The notes: generated from the sequence alone by a model not told the origin. 64,000 nucleotides of DNA from Plicaturopsis crispa FD-325 SS-3 (GCA_000827205.1 KN832556.1:1-64000); one strand, 5' to 3'; shown: positions 20,394 through 33,994, counted from the stretch's first letter. A program made the numbers and translations.

Positions 20394-21692
20394 ATGTCAA
20401 CTTACGGTACGACGAGACACCACGGCCACTCGACGGCAACCTTTGCCACCCCCGCGTCTACCACACTTTTCAGACGCTTAATATGGGAGGGCACCGTCCC
20501 CCTCGAAATTCGCGTCGATCCAAAGGAATTGCCTGCGAATTCTGATCGCGGGCTCGAGTGCTACTTCATCCAAGCACCACGGGTCAGCTACCTGCCATTG
20601 CTGATGCCGGAGATCAAACAGTATCTCATGGACGTCGTGTTCGATGACGCGGCAGGCAAGGTGCTCAAGGAGGAAGACTGGTGGTTTGAGAGTGAGGAGG
20701 GCACGTTGATGAAATGGTACGTCGTGCCATCTTACGCACACAGAATACAGAGTGCTTAACATGCGATTTAGGCATTGGCCGATTGGTCTCATCTATGATA
20801 ACCATACAATATCAACATCTATCCGTGCACCGCCGACCCCTGCGACGCAACCAGTGCCTTTGCGATTAATCCTGCATCTCGCGTCGCCGCCGACAGAGAA
20901 GCTTCTTCTGGCACCCAGTGCGGAGGCGTGCAAACAGGCATTCATGGGCCAGCTCAAGGAGGCCGATTTCATGCGCTGGGGAAACACGAAGCGTATGACT
21001 GGACTGCGGAAGGCGGAGCAAGATGGAATATGGGAAGGCGTGAAGGACCGTGAGTGTCTATCTGCGTCTCTGGATACGTTACGGCACGTTCTCCTTGCTC
21101 TGCGAGTCACAATCTCGCCCGCAAGGCCCGTCCGTGTCAGCACATCTGACACAGGGTGCTCATCGTCTCTTGCAGATAATTTCGATGATTACTGGCGCGT
21201 TGCCTCCAAGGTGACGCCGACCACCACCCCGACGCGGCCCCAATCGCCTCCCCCATCGTCGTCCGCCTCGGTGCACGCACGACCACCCTCGGCCGATCCA
21301 GGCGTCACACCAGATCGCGACGGTGCATACAGCGTCCGCAGCGTCCCCGTCCGAGTCTACCTTCCGGACGGACCCGTAATGCAAGACCTCGTACCGCCAG
21401 TATTAGAAGACGGTGGGTTCCCTGCTCCCCGATGATCCCTTATAAAACGTACTGAGCCCCGCGTTTTTTAGGCACACCACATACCCTGGGCCATCACCTG
21501 TCCACGCACATACCACTCCTATTCCCGGTGCAGCGGCCGAAGAACTCGGCCCCGATCGCGTACGCACTTGTGCAGGGCGTTCTTGCACCTCCTGAGTCCG
21601 AGATGGCGTGGCTCGGCGCGTGCATGGCGGGTGCGGATGGGTGGGTCAATGTCTGCATCGGCGTTGTTAGAGACGGAAAGGCGGGACGGTGA
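20394..21692 (+). CDS. ATG5: Autophagy protein Atg5 (352 aa)
   Basis: Core autophagy factor: Atg12 is conjugated to Atg5, and with Atg16 the complex acts as E3 for Atg8 lipidation on the phagophore. Exons 20394-20716, 20772-21049, 21176-21412 and 21472-21692 join in phase. Diagnostic words are FRRLIWEGTVPLEIR, ANSDRGLECYFIQAPR, SYLPLLMPEI, EEDWWFESEE, KWHWPIGLIYDNH, and after the linker LKEADFMRWGNTKR. Lys170 within LKEAD fits the acceptor lysine for Atg12. A Pro/Ser/Thr-rich low-complexity insert (about residues 215-260) precedes the second ubiquitin-like part (RVYLPDGPVMQDLVPP, HTLGHHLSTHIPLLFP). It is single copy and ordinary in architecture. Confidence 0.95.
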
Positions 21693-24600
21693 CAGCCAGA
21701 CGGTCCGCTCTTTGTATTTTTCTCCTGTCGACGTAGCTTGCTTTTTTTTGAATCGCAGTACGTGTCCCAGCCATTCGTTGCCATGATCTTGGCAGTGTCG
21801 GTGATTCAGAGTATGGTAAGTAGGCAGGCGTTGAAAATTGGGAGTCAGACATGGCCTACAGTCTGGGAGGATGTCGGGGTGCCGAGTTGCCGCGGTAATT
21901 TCACTCCCGTACGTTGCTTCTTCATACCGTCGAGGTCGAGCCAAGTCTCCAAAACGGTCATGCTGCTCCGGACTTCTCATTTAATATCCTATACGCACCG
22001 CACGACGTCGCGCGACCTATCCTGCTACCTCAGCTCCATGGGGAAACAATTTTTCTACGGCGGTTCTCAACCGGGTACGACCGACGGTTCACACTGGTTC
22101 AACTGGACGAGGCGCGCGGTCTGCATTTTTCTGCACATTTTCAGGGACTTTTGGCCAGGAGATCGTTGAGCACACGATAAACAGAAAGGTTTATCGGGGG
22201 CCCATGCGATAATGCTCGGCGGTCTGCGATTTGGCGTCGAGGAAGGATTCTCTGCTAAACCGATGGGGGTATCACTTGGAGGACACGTAGCACCCGAAGC
22301 CCGAAGGTGAGCCTCGTAACTACACTTTGTATAGCATGCATAAGAGGCTAATCACCTGCCAGTGGCACGCCGCCTTACACGCATGGCTACGGTCAGCTTC
22401 CATTTCTGAAAGACGGGGACCCATCGTCTCCCCCAAGTGTCACAAAACATATCCTCGCAATTGTGGTGCAGTCGCTCCTGTCTCATACGAGAAAACCGGT
22501 GTTTTGCATCACTGAGCTTCTTACACGAAATAGAGCGACTGCAACAACAATCCTCGTTCTAAGCCATGTGCAGTCGTATTCTTAGTATACTACCCTTCTC
22601 CGCTGTTCGCGTTCGAATCTCCCGCCAGGCATTCGACCTCCTTGTGTGCTGCTTATTTCGATCCGGAAATTTTGGGAAGTCAGAGCTTGACTTCTCCCTT
22701 GGAATGCGGATGTAACGCTTTGTTAGTGCATGGTAGGCATCCTTAGTACTAAGTGGTCTATTTTCCAAAGCGTGCTCAACATGACCGATGAAGTATGTGC
22801 CTAGCGCTGCCACGTACTTCGCCGCCCATGGGCGCGCATCTTGACCAATGCCGTCGTCGGAGTCCCTGGCTGCGACTCATCTCGAGCTCTCGCCACAATC
22901 ACGGTGGGCTGATATCGGCGTGACAAGTGGATCCATCGCCACGGTGGCATGACCTTCCCGTCTGCCTGTCAGTATTATTGGCATATCTAGCACGCCAGCA
23001 AGGTGCCTTTGCAGGTACCATCTACTTCGGCGGAATGGAGGTCTGACTTGACAGCGATCACAGACAGATTTCTTCCGGGAGGCTACAGAGGTACCGCGCG
23101 CCGTACGTTCAGAAATGGAACAATTATTCCTATGTTGTCTGAGCCAGATCACTTGGGAGTAGGATGAAAAGCTGAGCGACTCGGAGGACGAAACGAGGAC
23201 GCACCAGTGACATTGATCGCCTCGGAGCCCGCGGCTTTACGATCCACGTGAGAAAGACGCGCCTGCGCTTTTCGCGGGACGACCACTCAAAAAGTACACC
23301 GGTCAATAACTTGAAAAAAAATTCAGTCGCAAACCTCAACGCGCGTTTCAAAGTCTCATCTCAGCTAGTTTCAAGTCACTTGCACATATTATCATGCGGT
23401 CGTACTATGGGCGCGCATGGAGCTGGGAGCGCCCGCTGGGTCAAGCATCCAAGGCTGTACCGTGACGGCCTCAGCACACCTGCGAACCTCTTCGAACTCG
23501 CACCCGTGTATGATCGAGACGTTGTCTAGCGGGAGGGTTGGCATATATATCGCCATACAGTGGCATACGCTAGACACCGGTAACACACTCAACGTCACCA
23601 TAGCAATGGTCTCGTGTCGACCACGAGATGACCACGAGTGCCACGCAAAGGCGGGGTCGGCAAAGGTGGGGAGTGGTTCGAGAGTGGCTCAATCTTTCTC
23701 GAGAAGCCATGCTAAGCATTCCAAGCATTACTAGCTAACCCTGGCCATACTGTACACCCATCGCATGGTAAATAGGCGATTGGTACACCACACCGAAACA
23801 CCGACGACCGTTGCCGCATCCAAAGGCGATGCTGTGCGGTGAGTGAACAGTGACTAGTGATACGAACTCGGAGACTCGAGTGGATGCTGCATCGCGAAAT
23901 GCTCGCTGACGAGAACCTCTTCTGTTAGGCATCACCGTCAAATACAATTTGCAGGTTTCTGACTGTTGGACCCTGGAGGACCCTACCGTCCTGCCAGTGC
24001 CCATCTGATGCGCCTGGTGATAGCTATCCATCTTCACCTTGCGCCAAATCATCGACGCAGCGGCCATCGGCGTGGCGGAGCGCTCCTCATCCCCTCCACT
24101 TTTACGCGTCGCAAACATCCATCGGACTTCGAGGCGAATACAAGTCCCGAGGCTTCGAGGTGATATCCCCGTCTGGGCGTTGGCACTGATTGAATGGTAT
24201 GCCACGCGATGGTTTTGAGCTCTGTTGTGTTCTTCCCCGCATCCTGCACGCGCACGCGTATACTGATTCTTTTCAGAAGAACGAGAAAGTAGCATCGAGC
24301 GGATGCACGGCAGGATCTTGCTCGCCCATATGCGCCCAGCACAGATAATGGAGGTTCGCGTCTTCTGTCAGAGCATTGCTAGTTCCAGCCGGCCTCGACC
24401 ATCTGGTCGACGCTCGCCCTCGTGAGGACTTGTCTCGTATGCGTATTCCGATCGTTTCATGTTGAAGAGGATTCTGTGTCAGGAGCTGCATACCATCATG
24501 CGCCCCATCGACTCCGAGTTTTACGCAGTATAGTAAACGGTGTGACATATGTATATTCCTTGTCTGACAATACACCTATCGTGAAACAACAAATGTTGAA

Positions 24601-24751
24601 GCATTGTAGCCTCGAAAGTCGGTCTGATATACAGAACATGCAATGGGACCCGACTACAAAATAAGTTACTAGACGCGACCATGATTATATATGTACTATG
24701 TTAACACTGCGCCGAGGTATAAGTGAGGACAGTCACTGGGAGAGCGGCGTT
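21693..24751. other. Three-kb stretch without a recognised gene
   Basis: Short frames occur on both strands. The longest, 23735-24295 on minus (186 codons), shows no domain or splice logic. The minus frame at 22559-22813 has a regular-looking helix-rich N-part but no family match I can name. The right end may hold 3' untranslated sequence of the Zn2Cys6 gene. Confidence 0.35.
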
Positions 24752-26309
24752 CTAAGCATTTACTAAGGAAAGATCAGAATAGACATGCGTCGTTAGCGCG
24801 TTATCATCCGCCCACGACCACGAGCCCTTACATGACGACGCAAAGAAATGGAGCTGGACGATGCTCGTCCACGTTACACGAAGCGTATGACGCTCGTGCT
24901 CGCTCGGATTCATCGAAATAACAGCGTCGTCAGACAGGCCGAGGTCGAGAGCCATCCGCATGGACATCTGCGTGAACTCGAGGATCAGAGAATGTTTGGT
25001 ATGGGAACGAGCGCGGCACACACCTGGATGTAGGTGCGGAAGTCGGAGACCCGGTTTCCCTTGTACTCGGACCAGGCAATCAACATCAGCGCATGAAGTG
25101 CCTCGACGGATTGAGCATTAGACGACGACAGGATGTTCTGGAATTGAGAACATGATGAGCGTCCTGGTTTTCCGCATGCGATGGAGGAAGCTTACTTTGG
25201 CGTTGTTACTGTAAGTTTCGGCTACGCTTTGAACGCCTCGGACGGTCAGCTCGGGTATGTTGGAGTACCTGATGGTTGAGGTCAGCACATGCCCGGGCCA
25301 GTGATAGAGACGGGGGCGTACCGAACGGCCAAAGCAGCAATGCAGCTCGCAATGAGGGAGGACAAAGTGCCCTCCAGGAACTGGGCCAGTGTATCTTCCA
25401 AGGTCATGAATGGGCATTGTTCCGCGAACTCATGGAAGAAGACCTGAATGTAGTGAGGCATGAATCGTGGATGGGGCCGTCGAAGGTTCGTGGGATCGAA
25501 TAAGGGAGAAAGCGGGGGATTATCGATGGATAGAGAGGAGTCGTTGCGTCTCGTGTAATACGAAGGACGATTGGAATGGCTACTGTATGGAGGCGACTCA
25601 AGCCGAGGGGGTGCAAACACGTAATCGGAGGAGTAGCTGCTGCTGTACCTGTCAATTATCGTGAATCAGCGAGGGGATCTACGCGGTACGTTGCAGAGAC
25701 CATACATAGAAGAGTTTGACGTGTGTGGCAGCTCCGGAGAGTATGAAGAGTAGCGGCTGCTCGGCCCTCCCATATCGATGCCCACGACACCACTGGCGCT
25801 CTCCCTTGGGGAGTGTGATGCTGGCCGCGAGGCCGTGCGGACTGAATACGAAGGGTTCCTCGACAGCGCCGGCATCGAAGCCGATTCGTGCGTCCGGCTT
25901 TCGGGCCTGCTTGGAGGGTCATTTGTTCGAGAGCCACGCGATGACGACCTCTCTCCCGGGGACCGCTCTCTGGAGGACTCCTTGGAGTTCGACGTCGCGC
26001 TCGATCCGGCGATGGCGCGGCTGCGCTCCGCGAAATAACGCTCGCGGTCGCGGAAGCGGCATGAGATTTTGGCAACCTTGCAAGCCTCGCATTTATTCAA
26101 TGGCGACGACGACGAGGATGGTCCGGATTGCAGACACTTGATCTTCTTCAGGCGACTGTTGAAAGACCGTAATGGTAAGCGCCGGCGCGACAAAGGCGCG
26201 GCTGAGAGAGTGCGCCATACCAGTTATCGCAAGATGTAACGAGGCGGGGCCTTTTCTTGTGGCCTTCGTTGTGCTGGGGGGATTCGATGATGAACTGGAA
26301 ATCGTCCAT
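24752..26309 (-). CDS. Zn2Cys6 fungal transcription factor, short C-terminus (about 422 aa)
   Basis: Nuclear DNA-binding regulator. Exons on minus: 26221-26309, 25706-26155, 25322-25648, 25196-25268, 25024-25137 and 24752-24967. The binuclear zinc cluster spans the first intron: Cys27, 30, 37, 52, 55 and 62 in TSCDNCRLKKIKC...KCEACKVAKISC, with an unusually long Ser-rich second loop. It is followed by FRDRERYFAERSRA, a family signature of a basidiomycete subgroup. A Ser/Arg/Pro-rich linker leads to the middle homology region (FFHEFAEQCPFMT; WSEYKGNRVSDFRTYIQ; MRMALDLGLSD). Relatives of this type usually run well beyond 600 residues, whereas this model stops soon after VTWTSIVQLHFF. Either the gene is truncated or I missed distal exons. 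The last exon boundary is uncertain. Confidence 0.82.
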
Positions 26310-27311
26310 TGCGGGAGAGAAGTGGATATGGGGATAAAAAGTCTGGCATTTCAGGTCGCCCTTTATAAGTCAGGCAGCGTACCGTTGGGCGCTTAAAGAT
26401 CACGGGTAATGTCAGAGATATGGTTCTTCTTTCGACTGAGATCTATGAGATCTCGATCTACCGGTCGCGCTGCCGCATCCACAAGGCCCTCCTTTTTGTA
26501 AAACCCCGACACGGCCAACACAGCCAGTCTAAAACGAAAAGGTCCGTTAACGCAAGCAAGATTCGAGAAGCGAAGACCACAAACTGAGCTGGTTTGTTTG
26601 AATGCTGGAGGTGAACAACATACGACTTTCCTTCTTTGTCATCACACACCCGGCGCGTACGATGTCATCTAGGCATTGTCGGTACTCACCGCGGCTTACT
26701 GTGCCCATGCACTCACTGAGCGGTCGCTACCAGCTCCAGTTCGCCTCTTTCTAAAAGTCGATCATCGGACGCGCTGAGAACCTTTTCGGCATTGTAAGGG
26801 CCTGCCGCAGGATGCCGTGTAGGAATTTATGCGTTTTGTCATTCTGTGGGCGAGTCGGGACAGATTCATGTGAGGCCGGAGTCTACGGGAACATCCTATC
26901 ATTTCCACCCCCGCAGCGACTCCGGTTCGTTGTAGTGATGGCGAAGACCGAGTCCTGATTGACTACGACCAGAGGAAAAGACGCCCTGGTATTTTTTTCA
27001 CGACAAATGATCGCATATGCCGAATGTTTCGCGATCCAAGCTGTGCAGACTACATACACTGCATGAGCGAAGTAAACATACGAGCGTCGTTTCCTAAGTC
27101 AGGCCCGTACCCTTGTCAATTGCCAGCCACCAATCTGTTCAGGGCCGAGCGCCTGATTAGCATGAAACCCGACATGACCACTGAGGCGCAAAATTACTTG
27201 ATCGCGAAGTCTCATGGCGGGCCAATCTACCGGGCGGAAATCGTATGTTTTGCAGCTCGCGTGCGGCGTGTCTCGGTGTCTTCCACTGAATATTTATAAA
27301 GAACAATCAAT
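26310..27311. other. Intergenic between the regulator and the SLC35-like transporter
   Basis: No gene recognised. The left part is the promoter side of the Zn2Cys6 gene. A small inverted repeat GAGATC/GATCTC lies near 26440-26457. Confidence 0.45.
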
Positions 27312-29272
27312 TCACCCCGTGGACGGCGGGAGCTTCGAGGACCGAATACTTCGCAGCTCGTCCGCATCCTCCTCTCCTTCCTCATCGGCAGAAAATAATA
27401 ATCGGGTGTCGTGGGAGGCCGCCTCATCAAGCCCCTGAGGACACGGCAGTCGTTAGCATGTATCACAGGATACAGTTTCAGAAGACATGCCTCTCGATAA
27501 TTGTCGTCATTCCCAGAGGTGAGCCGCTCTGTCTCCGCGAGCTCCAGAGCGTCTTCCGTGACATCATCTGCAACGATCGGGTTACCATGCGCGTCCAAAG
27601 GCACGTTTGACTCGATCGATTTGCGGTACTTGTGGAACGTGAACAACGATATTCCTGTTGGAAGAGACTGACACATGAGTACACGGTGGAGGAAACGCTT
27701 CCATGCTGCCCGCGAAACGCGTGGCACGGAAATCATCGGGGAAGAACGTACCACAGATGGTGATAGCGACACCCGTAATATTCAGCGGCGTAAGCTCGTC
27801 GCCAAAAAACCACGCTGACACGGAGATTGTAGATACTTCTTTCGCGATACCGGCAATTGACATGGGCACGACGCCAGCGCGTTGTATGATACTGTGATGG
27901 GCAGTCAGATATTCACCGACAGCAAACGAAACACATCATATGGCCCACGCACTAGAATTCACTCAGCACCATGCAGAACGCGACCACCCCTGGTATAAGG
28001 AGAAATATGATCGTGTGTAGGGTGGTCCCAACGCCGTTGAAGTAGGAGCTCGCAAATATGAGGTTCCAACGATCCCATGCTAGGCTGATAATAGCAAGTG
28101 TTAGGCCCATTGCGGGTGCAAGCCAAAAAATCGTTGCGGCGGGATTATCCAGACCCATTTTCTTGTTCTTCAACAGTAATTGCGTAAGACTCCACCGGAG
28201 ACCTCCCAACGCACTGGCGCTTAGCACGAGAAGGAAACCAGGTAAGACGAAATGTGTTTGCGTCGCGACCATGAGGAGAACGCCGGAGAAGATGAGGAAG
28301 ATGACGGCAACGAGCCGCCAGGAGAATGTTTCCAACCGAAAGAGAAACGCGAACAGTAGAACAAATATTAATCCAGATGATTTGCACATTGCTAGATGGT
28401 TTTGTATGAGATAATTAATCAAATACCTGGCATAGCCTGGCTTCACTCACTATAAAACGATAGTGTAATAGTTTTCAGTGAGAGGTTCGACAACCCAATG
28501 TCGAGTCCCGTTGTAATGGCCGTAGGTAGGGCCTTTTTCCTGCGACGGACAAAATTAGAACATGGTAATCGCATAACCGGAACCGACGCAAGAAAGCGTC
28601 AGGGCTCGGTGTAGTCCTGGAGCAGACGCAATCCACTGTCCCAAGAATGAGATCTGGGGACGGCTTGTTTACCGGGAATCGATCACATCCACCGTTGCGG
28701 CCCAGTCAGCGAATGCTGGTGCACTTAAACCTTCCTACGATGACGCGCCGAGAAATCGTGGACGCGCGTTATCATGAGGTTCAACCCGCTGACTGGGCAC
28801 GAGCACATATCCACAATGCTGGAACGATGACTCACCCGTAGTCCGCACCCGTCGGCCTTCTCTCCGGTTTGAAGCGTGCTGGCCATGCAGCCCTCAGAAT
28901 AGCTGCGAGGGCAAACTGCACGAACATGTGAAGCGTCGTGACAAAGAGCGGCCATGGAAAGGCAAAGTATTCGGGTGAGAACATCCACTTGTTATAGACG
29001 GAAAGAACTGTCGCGAAGAGGAACCTAGACATCGCGATATGTTCGTGTGCATAGTCAATCAAAGCAACGCGAGACAGCGTTGGAAACTTGACGTACCAGC
29101 AAGCTATGAAAAACGCGTTAATGAACGCGTTTCGCCACCAAAGCCTCTTCTTCTCCGCGACGGATGCCAGGTGAATCGAGTACGCCTCCTGAGGGGGCAC
29201 GCCGATCGGTTCATGACTAGTTCGAAAGACATCCGGGTCCTCGACGTCGTATTCCTGGTGAGTTTGGGCCAT
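27312..29272 (-). CDS. SLC35C2-like nucleotide-sugar/triose-phosphate-type transporter (439 aa)
   Basis: Multi-pass membrane protein of the TPT/DMT superfamily, expected in Golgi or ER membranes exchanging a nucleotide sugar or similar anion. Seven exons: 29097-29272, 28836-29024, 28451-28539, 27953-28391, 27752-27891, 27491-27654 and 27312-27434. Landmarks: FLFATVLSVYNKWMFSP, TTGLDIGLSNLSLKTITLS, then MCKSSGLIFVLLFAFLFRLE, GGLRWSLTQLLLKNKKMGL, RAGVVPMSIAGIAKE and SAWFFGDELTPLNI, about ten hydrophobic helices in all. The acidic tail ends FSADEEGEEDADELRSIRSS. The last intron begins with GC instead of GT, judged from the tail frame and a CTAAC branch point. The second intron is long (about 296 nt). 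The substrate cannot be assigned. Confidence 0.88.
28700..28798. repeat. 12-bp inverted repeat inside a transporter intron
   Basis: GCCCAGTCAGCG at 28700-28711 is perfectly matched in reverse at 28787-28798, 75 bp apart, inside the only long intron of the transporter gene. It could be a small non-autonomous element or a structured intron segment. No target-site duplication was confirmed. Confidence 0.5.
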
Positions 29273-32200
29273 GAAATGTGGAAGTTGTAGTGACTGCTGT
29301 AGACCGCAACATGAAGGTGCGCGGTAAGATGCCGTGGGAACTCTTTCGGGAGGGCCGCGTTTCCCAAATATTCGGGTTCTCGACTTGCTCTGAATATTCA
29401 CGCTTCCCGATGCTTAGATTCTCTAGCTCACAGTCTCGAGGAGAATGCTGCGCTACACGCAGGCCACATGCATGCATATGAGGTATCGCCGCTATGTATC
29501 AAAAGAATTGACGATTGACGGCGCACGAAGCAAACTTCTGACAAGGAAAGGACTCGGTGGAAGATCGATGCGCCCTTTCAAACCGTTTTGCACGAGGTAG
29601 TGTGGTGGTGCATCAGAGTCACGTCCTGCTTGCACGAGCAACGGACGGCTTACTGCAGAATGGCCGCGGTCTCACGCGGAGGTGCAGGCGCCAAATCTAT
29701 ATAGGACTTCAAGCGCCCACAGAAGCCATGTATGCGATGAGATTCGTAATGACACATTTTGTATGCAGTAAGTCCCACCTATGTGCTTGATAATTGCTTG
29801 AGGAATGGGTTTCTTACGTTCGGTGTTCTACGGGCTTCAGGTGTTGGGATGTGAATTCATGTACCCTCTAAGGCGGTGATGAGTTATCATTTGCGTGTGT
29901 TCAGGCGTTGCATCTGACTCTTCAACCGGCAACTGGAGTATTGCCAAGGCGCTTAATGTCTGGTGGTAACATTGAAACCAGCCCCAAGGTGCTCCGGTAT
30001 ATCAAGCTGATTTTGAATACCCACGCAGCTCGCGATGAAGAATCGTTGTCGAGCGACAAACCAATGTATTCCGTTATGGATGCGATCGGCGTATTGGGAC
30101 TCTCGGGTTTGAGGTTCGTCCTTCGGAAGCTTCACTTGACGGAGCGCGCCGTCTCCGGTTTACTAACTAACTTCAGAACCTTAAGGGTGCCTGTCGTCGT
30201 GTATGCTTCCAAAAAGGGTCCAAATCATGAACCTTGTGAGCCTGGTTTTTCGAGTGGGCAATACATCGGGGTGCTGCTGCAACTCGGCAATGGCGTCTGA
30301 ATTTGCTATCTACTACACTTTCGCGAGCATGTCCGTCATAAGTGCCTCTTATTTGACTACATCGTTCCATTTTTATCGTCATATCATCACTGACACCCAC
30401 TTCTGTAATTCTAGATGTATTGAAGGTAGCAGGCAATCGATAGCGCGGCGACCCAAAGACCACCGATAGGCTAGCTTTCTCGGAATCTTGTCGGCATTCA
30501 CCCAAATGCCGAACGCGGAAGCGGTACAGCGGACGGACCTCTTTCCCAGACACACTATTCCTCGAATCGTTTGCTCAGTCGTGTGGACGGAATCAAGACA
30601 GAATACCAAACTGCGTCCGCAAGGTTGCCACCGTCCGTCGGTCCGCTCAACTGCTGAGTGATACGCCCACTGTTTGCTCCATGATGGCCCGTATTTATCT
30701 CAGTGATGCTTTCCAGGTATGGACTCGACACTCGCACAGTCAGAACGCGTAACCCGCTGAGTCTGCTGCTCCAAGGTCGCCGTCTGTGCGCTATGTTACC
30801 TGACCTTCGACATATTGTCATGGGCGGGCAAACGGGTTTCCCGTGCTCTCCGCGAAACGTGCGTGCGTGTACAGCGGAAATCTCCTTGAATCCGCTCGTA
30901 TCCGAGCCTGCCATAGTCTCGGGATACTGACTATCAGAAATCCTTCTTCGCACCCCAGTTCCGCGAAATGCTACTGTGATTGCCCCCCGCCAAACCCGAC
31001 ATATGTGAACATGGAACTGCGATGCTACTAAAGGCCTGCGAAACGGCTACCTAACTGCTGCCCTTTCCTGAGAGAAACCGCCTCCTTCGTCTGCGAAATG
31101 GTGCAGGGCTAGCCAGCGTGTTTGTGATCGGGGGTGAATGCGCCAACCTTCCTGTCCGTTCTCCAGGTACGCCAAAGCTCAAACAGATGCTCTGTTTACG
31201 ACGTTGCTCTCGGAGGAAAGAGTTGCGAAGACTCAGAAAGGTGCTTGACGCTTCAATCTGTTTACATTACTCTTCTCGAAGTCTAGGCACTGACGCCAGC
31301 CATGTCTCTGAACCAGTTCACGTACTGTCGGCACCAGTTCCTCGATGTACTGTAGTCGGGCCTGCTCAAGGATAAAACATTCGCGGAGTACCTCCGACTC
31401 GGATGTTTCGCGCTTACGACGCCGTTTCCAGGCGCTTATATTGCATGGCACTCCTTCGGAACGATGACCCATCGACATGCCATGTACCGAATGAATCAGC
31501 ACCGTCATGCGCAGCAGACACAAATACTTTGCGAAATCTTCCCGAGTCTGCTTGGCCCCACATCGTTCCCGAGTGTCACCAATGCATCTTCCTACTCGAT
31601 CTCGCGACCTCTCGTCGTAACCCGCTTCGACCAATGTCCAGAATATGACATCGCGATCGTCAACAGTATGTCCTCGCAGCGTTCTCCCCACCATCAGAAA
31701 CTTCTACGCCCCAGCTACTGGCAGTCTTCAGCGAGCTTAATGTTGAGAATGACGTCGATATCACGGCTTTGAGCATTGAGCGGATGGCGTCCATGCTCCT
31801 CGGTGGGTCGCTCATACGCGTTTGATCGGCCACTCCTGCTCTCGAATTCTGACGCTCGTTGCACCTGCCAGAAATGCACACTCTCACCTGACCATAGCGC
31901 GAGACGCGATTCCCCGGCAATAAGGAGGCATGCCGAAGGTCATGTCCGGCACTGCACCAAGCCCCACGAGACCACATTTCTATGTACGCTGAGCACTCCA
32001 ATTTGCCCAATGTCGAGCACGCCTGACTGACTCTAGTACTTAGTAGATCGAGACGGTGCCATCCACTCTCCCTAACTTGAGCCGCTGTCTCGGAATGCAC
32101 GGCTGCAACGCTATCATCTTGAACGTCGATCAGGCCTCGGAAACGATTGCATTCCATCAGCGTAGCAGCTGACTATTGTCTACCGTAAATCACCCACATT

Positions 32201-33994
32201 TCTATCATCGGGCGCATAGGCCTTGATAACTATGCTACACTTGAGGAGGGTGCTTATGGCCGAGGACCGTGAGTGCTTAATATGTGCTGATGATTCCTAA
32301 TCTCGACGATGTTCACGGAAACGTCGACTCCATAGTAAGTGGTGGTCGTATATACACAAACCGCATGCAATATAACCTGTAAAGACCAATTCTACCCACT
32401 TCATCTTGTCTTTGTAGCCTCGGATATAACTGATTTGCTTCCGCTCATTCGAAGAATTCGTAGAATTATATCTTGAAGGGATTCTTTTTGGGTTTGACAT
32501 CGGTCTCGTGGGCGAGAACACGTGGATATGTTTGGCCAAAAAGCTGATGCCAAACAACGTCCGGAGTTGCTCACTGCGTTATGTAATATGTTGTGTATAT
32601 ATCTCAGACCTTGGACGCAAACTAAGGAATAAAAACAGAATTGATTTGTGCAAGTAACTTTAGTCCTGAAAATACGTGTATCCTGCACTAGCCGAGGAAA
32701 AGACAGCGTCCGGAGCCGTGCTGCAAGCTCACGTACACGATGAACTGGATCGCATCATGACGACTGTTAAGCCACAACATGGGCGCTGTACGTCTAAGTC
32801 GATCATCTCTAGCCTTCAACAACTCCTTCGGTAGGGTCGAGGCTGATCGAGGACGTTTTGGACGCTTGGTTTCGACTCGTTGATGAAGTCGGGCAGGTTC
32901 ATCACGCACCCTGCGCCACCCGCCGGGATCTTGCCGATCAATGATCGCTTGGACCACGAGGGAAATCGGACATGAAGTGGGCCAACTGGAGGACCACGCG
33001 AGCTAACTAGAGATTCCGGGGACATTGAGTCGTGATCGCACGTGGAAAGGTAGCTGCACGTTGTCGGGGACATGGTGTTTCGCATATAAGCGATACAGCG
33101 AGCCTAGGCTAAATGTGGGCGACCAGATGTTATGGTCGTCCCCGGGATGCTTCGGAGTCGCAGACTGAGATGACTAGGACCGCCAGGGGTAGAGCTTTTT
33201 ACTGGCTGTCGCAAAGGGGTCCTGATGTTTATCGAGAGCCGTCCGATACTCTCCATAGGCACGACGTCGGCATCAGACTTGGAAATTGAATGCGCTGTGC
33301 ATATTAGGGGCACACACTAGAGAAAAATTTGCGAGGGTACCAAGGGGTGCAACCGATCGCCGGCTAAAACACGCAAGACGCGTTGAACGATGTGGCCCAA
33401 GCCATTTGTACACGGTTTCATCACTAAAAGTAGCGAAATCGATCCGTCGATTGAGTGGACCCTAGTGGACCTCGAGAAGATGGTGGCGCGGTAGGCAAAG
33501 GTCGGTGGAGAGGCGGAACTCGCTTCACAAAATAACACGTGGAGGGGTCGAAGGGCTCCGCTGGCAGGTAGGGCGAGGAGCGGCCGTCCACAGAGTCGGT
33601 CTCCACGAGAAGCGCATGCATGTGCTGCACGCTCTGGGAAGTCTGTAGAAGCAGTTCGGCGGGTGGGTTCGCGGGGAGCACACATTGGCATGATAGTATC
33701 ACTGAGCGGATGAAATTCTATCAAGGTGCATGTACGTACAGAGGCAATGCAGTGTGCTAGGAGTGCATAGAAAGGGCCGGCACTGTTCGCGCGCATAGAC
33801 GATGGGCTAAGCGCGGATTCATGCTATTATTTGGCGCGTCGACAGGCGAACACTCAAACCAAGAATCCATGCTCGGATACGGACAGTCATGCTTCAGCCA
33901 TCGGTGATGACCATACATTTACGAAGTAAACTCTCACCATCTGTGACAGTGATGTCTTTGCAAGACAAGCAGTGCTATGTGTTGAGCGGCAGGG
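29273..33994. other. Gene-poor stretch
   Basis: Nearly five kb without a coding region I can defend. Frames at 29908-30300 (plus), 31233-31694 and 31660-32157 (minus), 32816-33085 (minus) and 33317-33796 (minus) lack family motifs and do not join by plausible splices. It may hold decayed genes, repeats or long non-coding transcripts. Confidence 0.35.

Noticed and set aside
22600-22630. B-box-like GTTCGAATCTC suggesting a tRNA gene
   Set aside because: No A-box or foldable acceptor/anticodon arms lie upstream on either strand.
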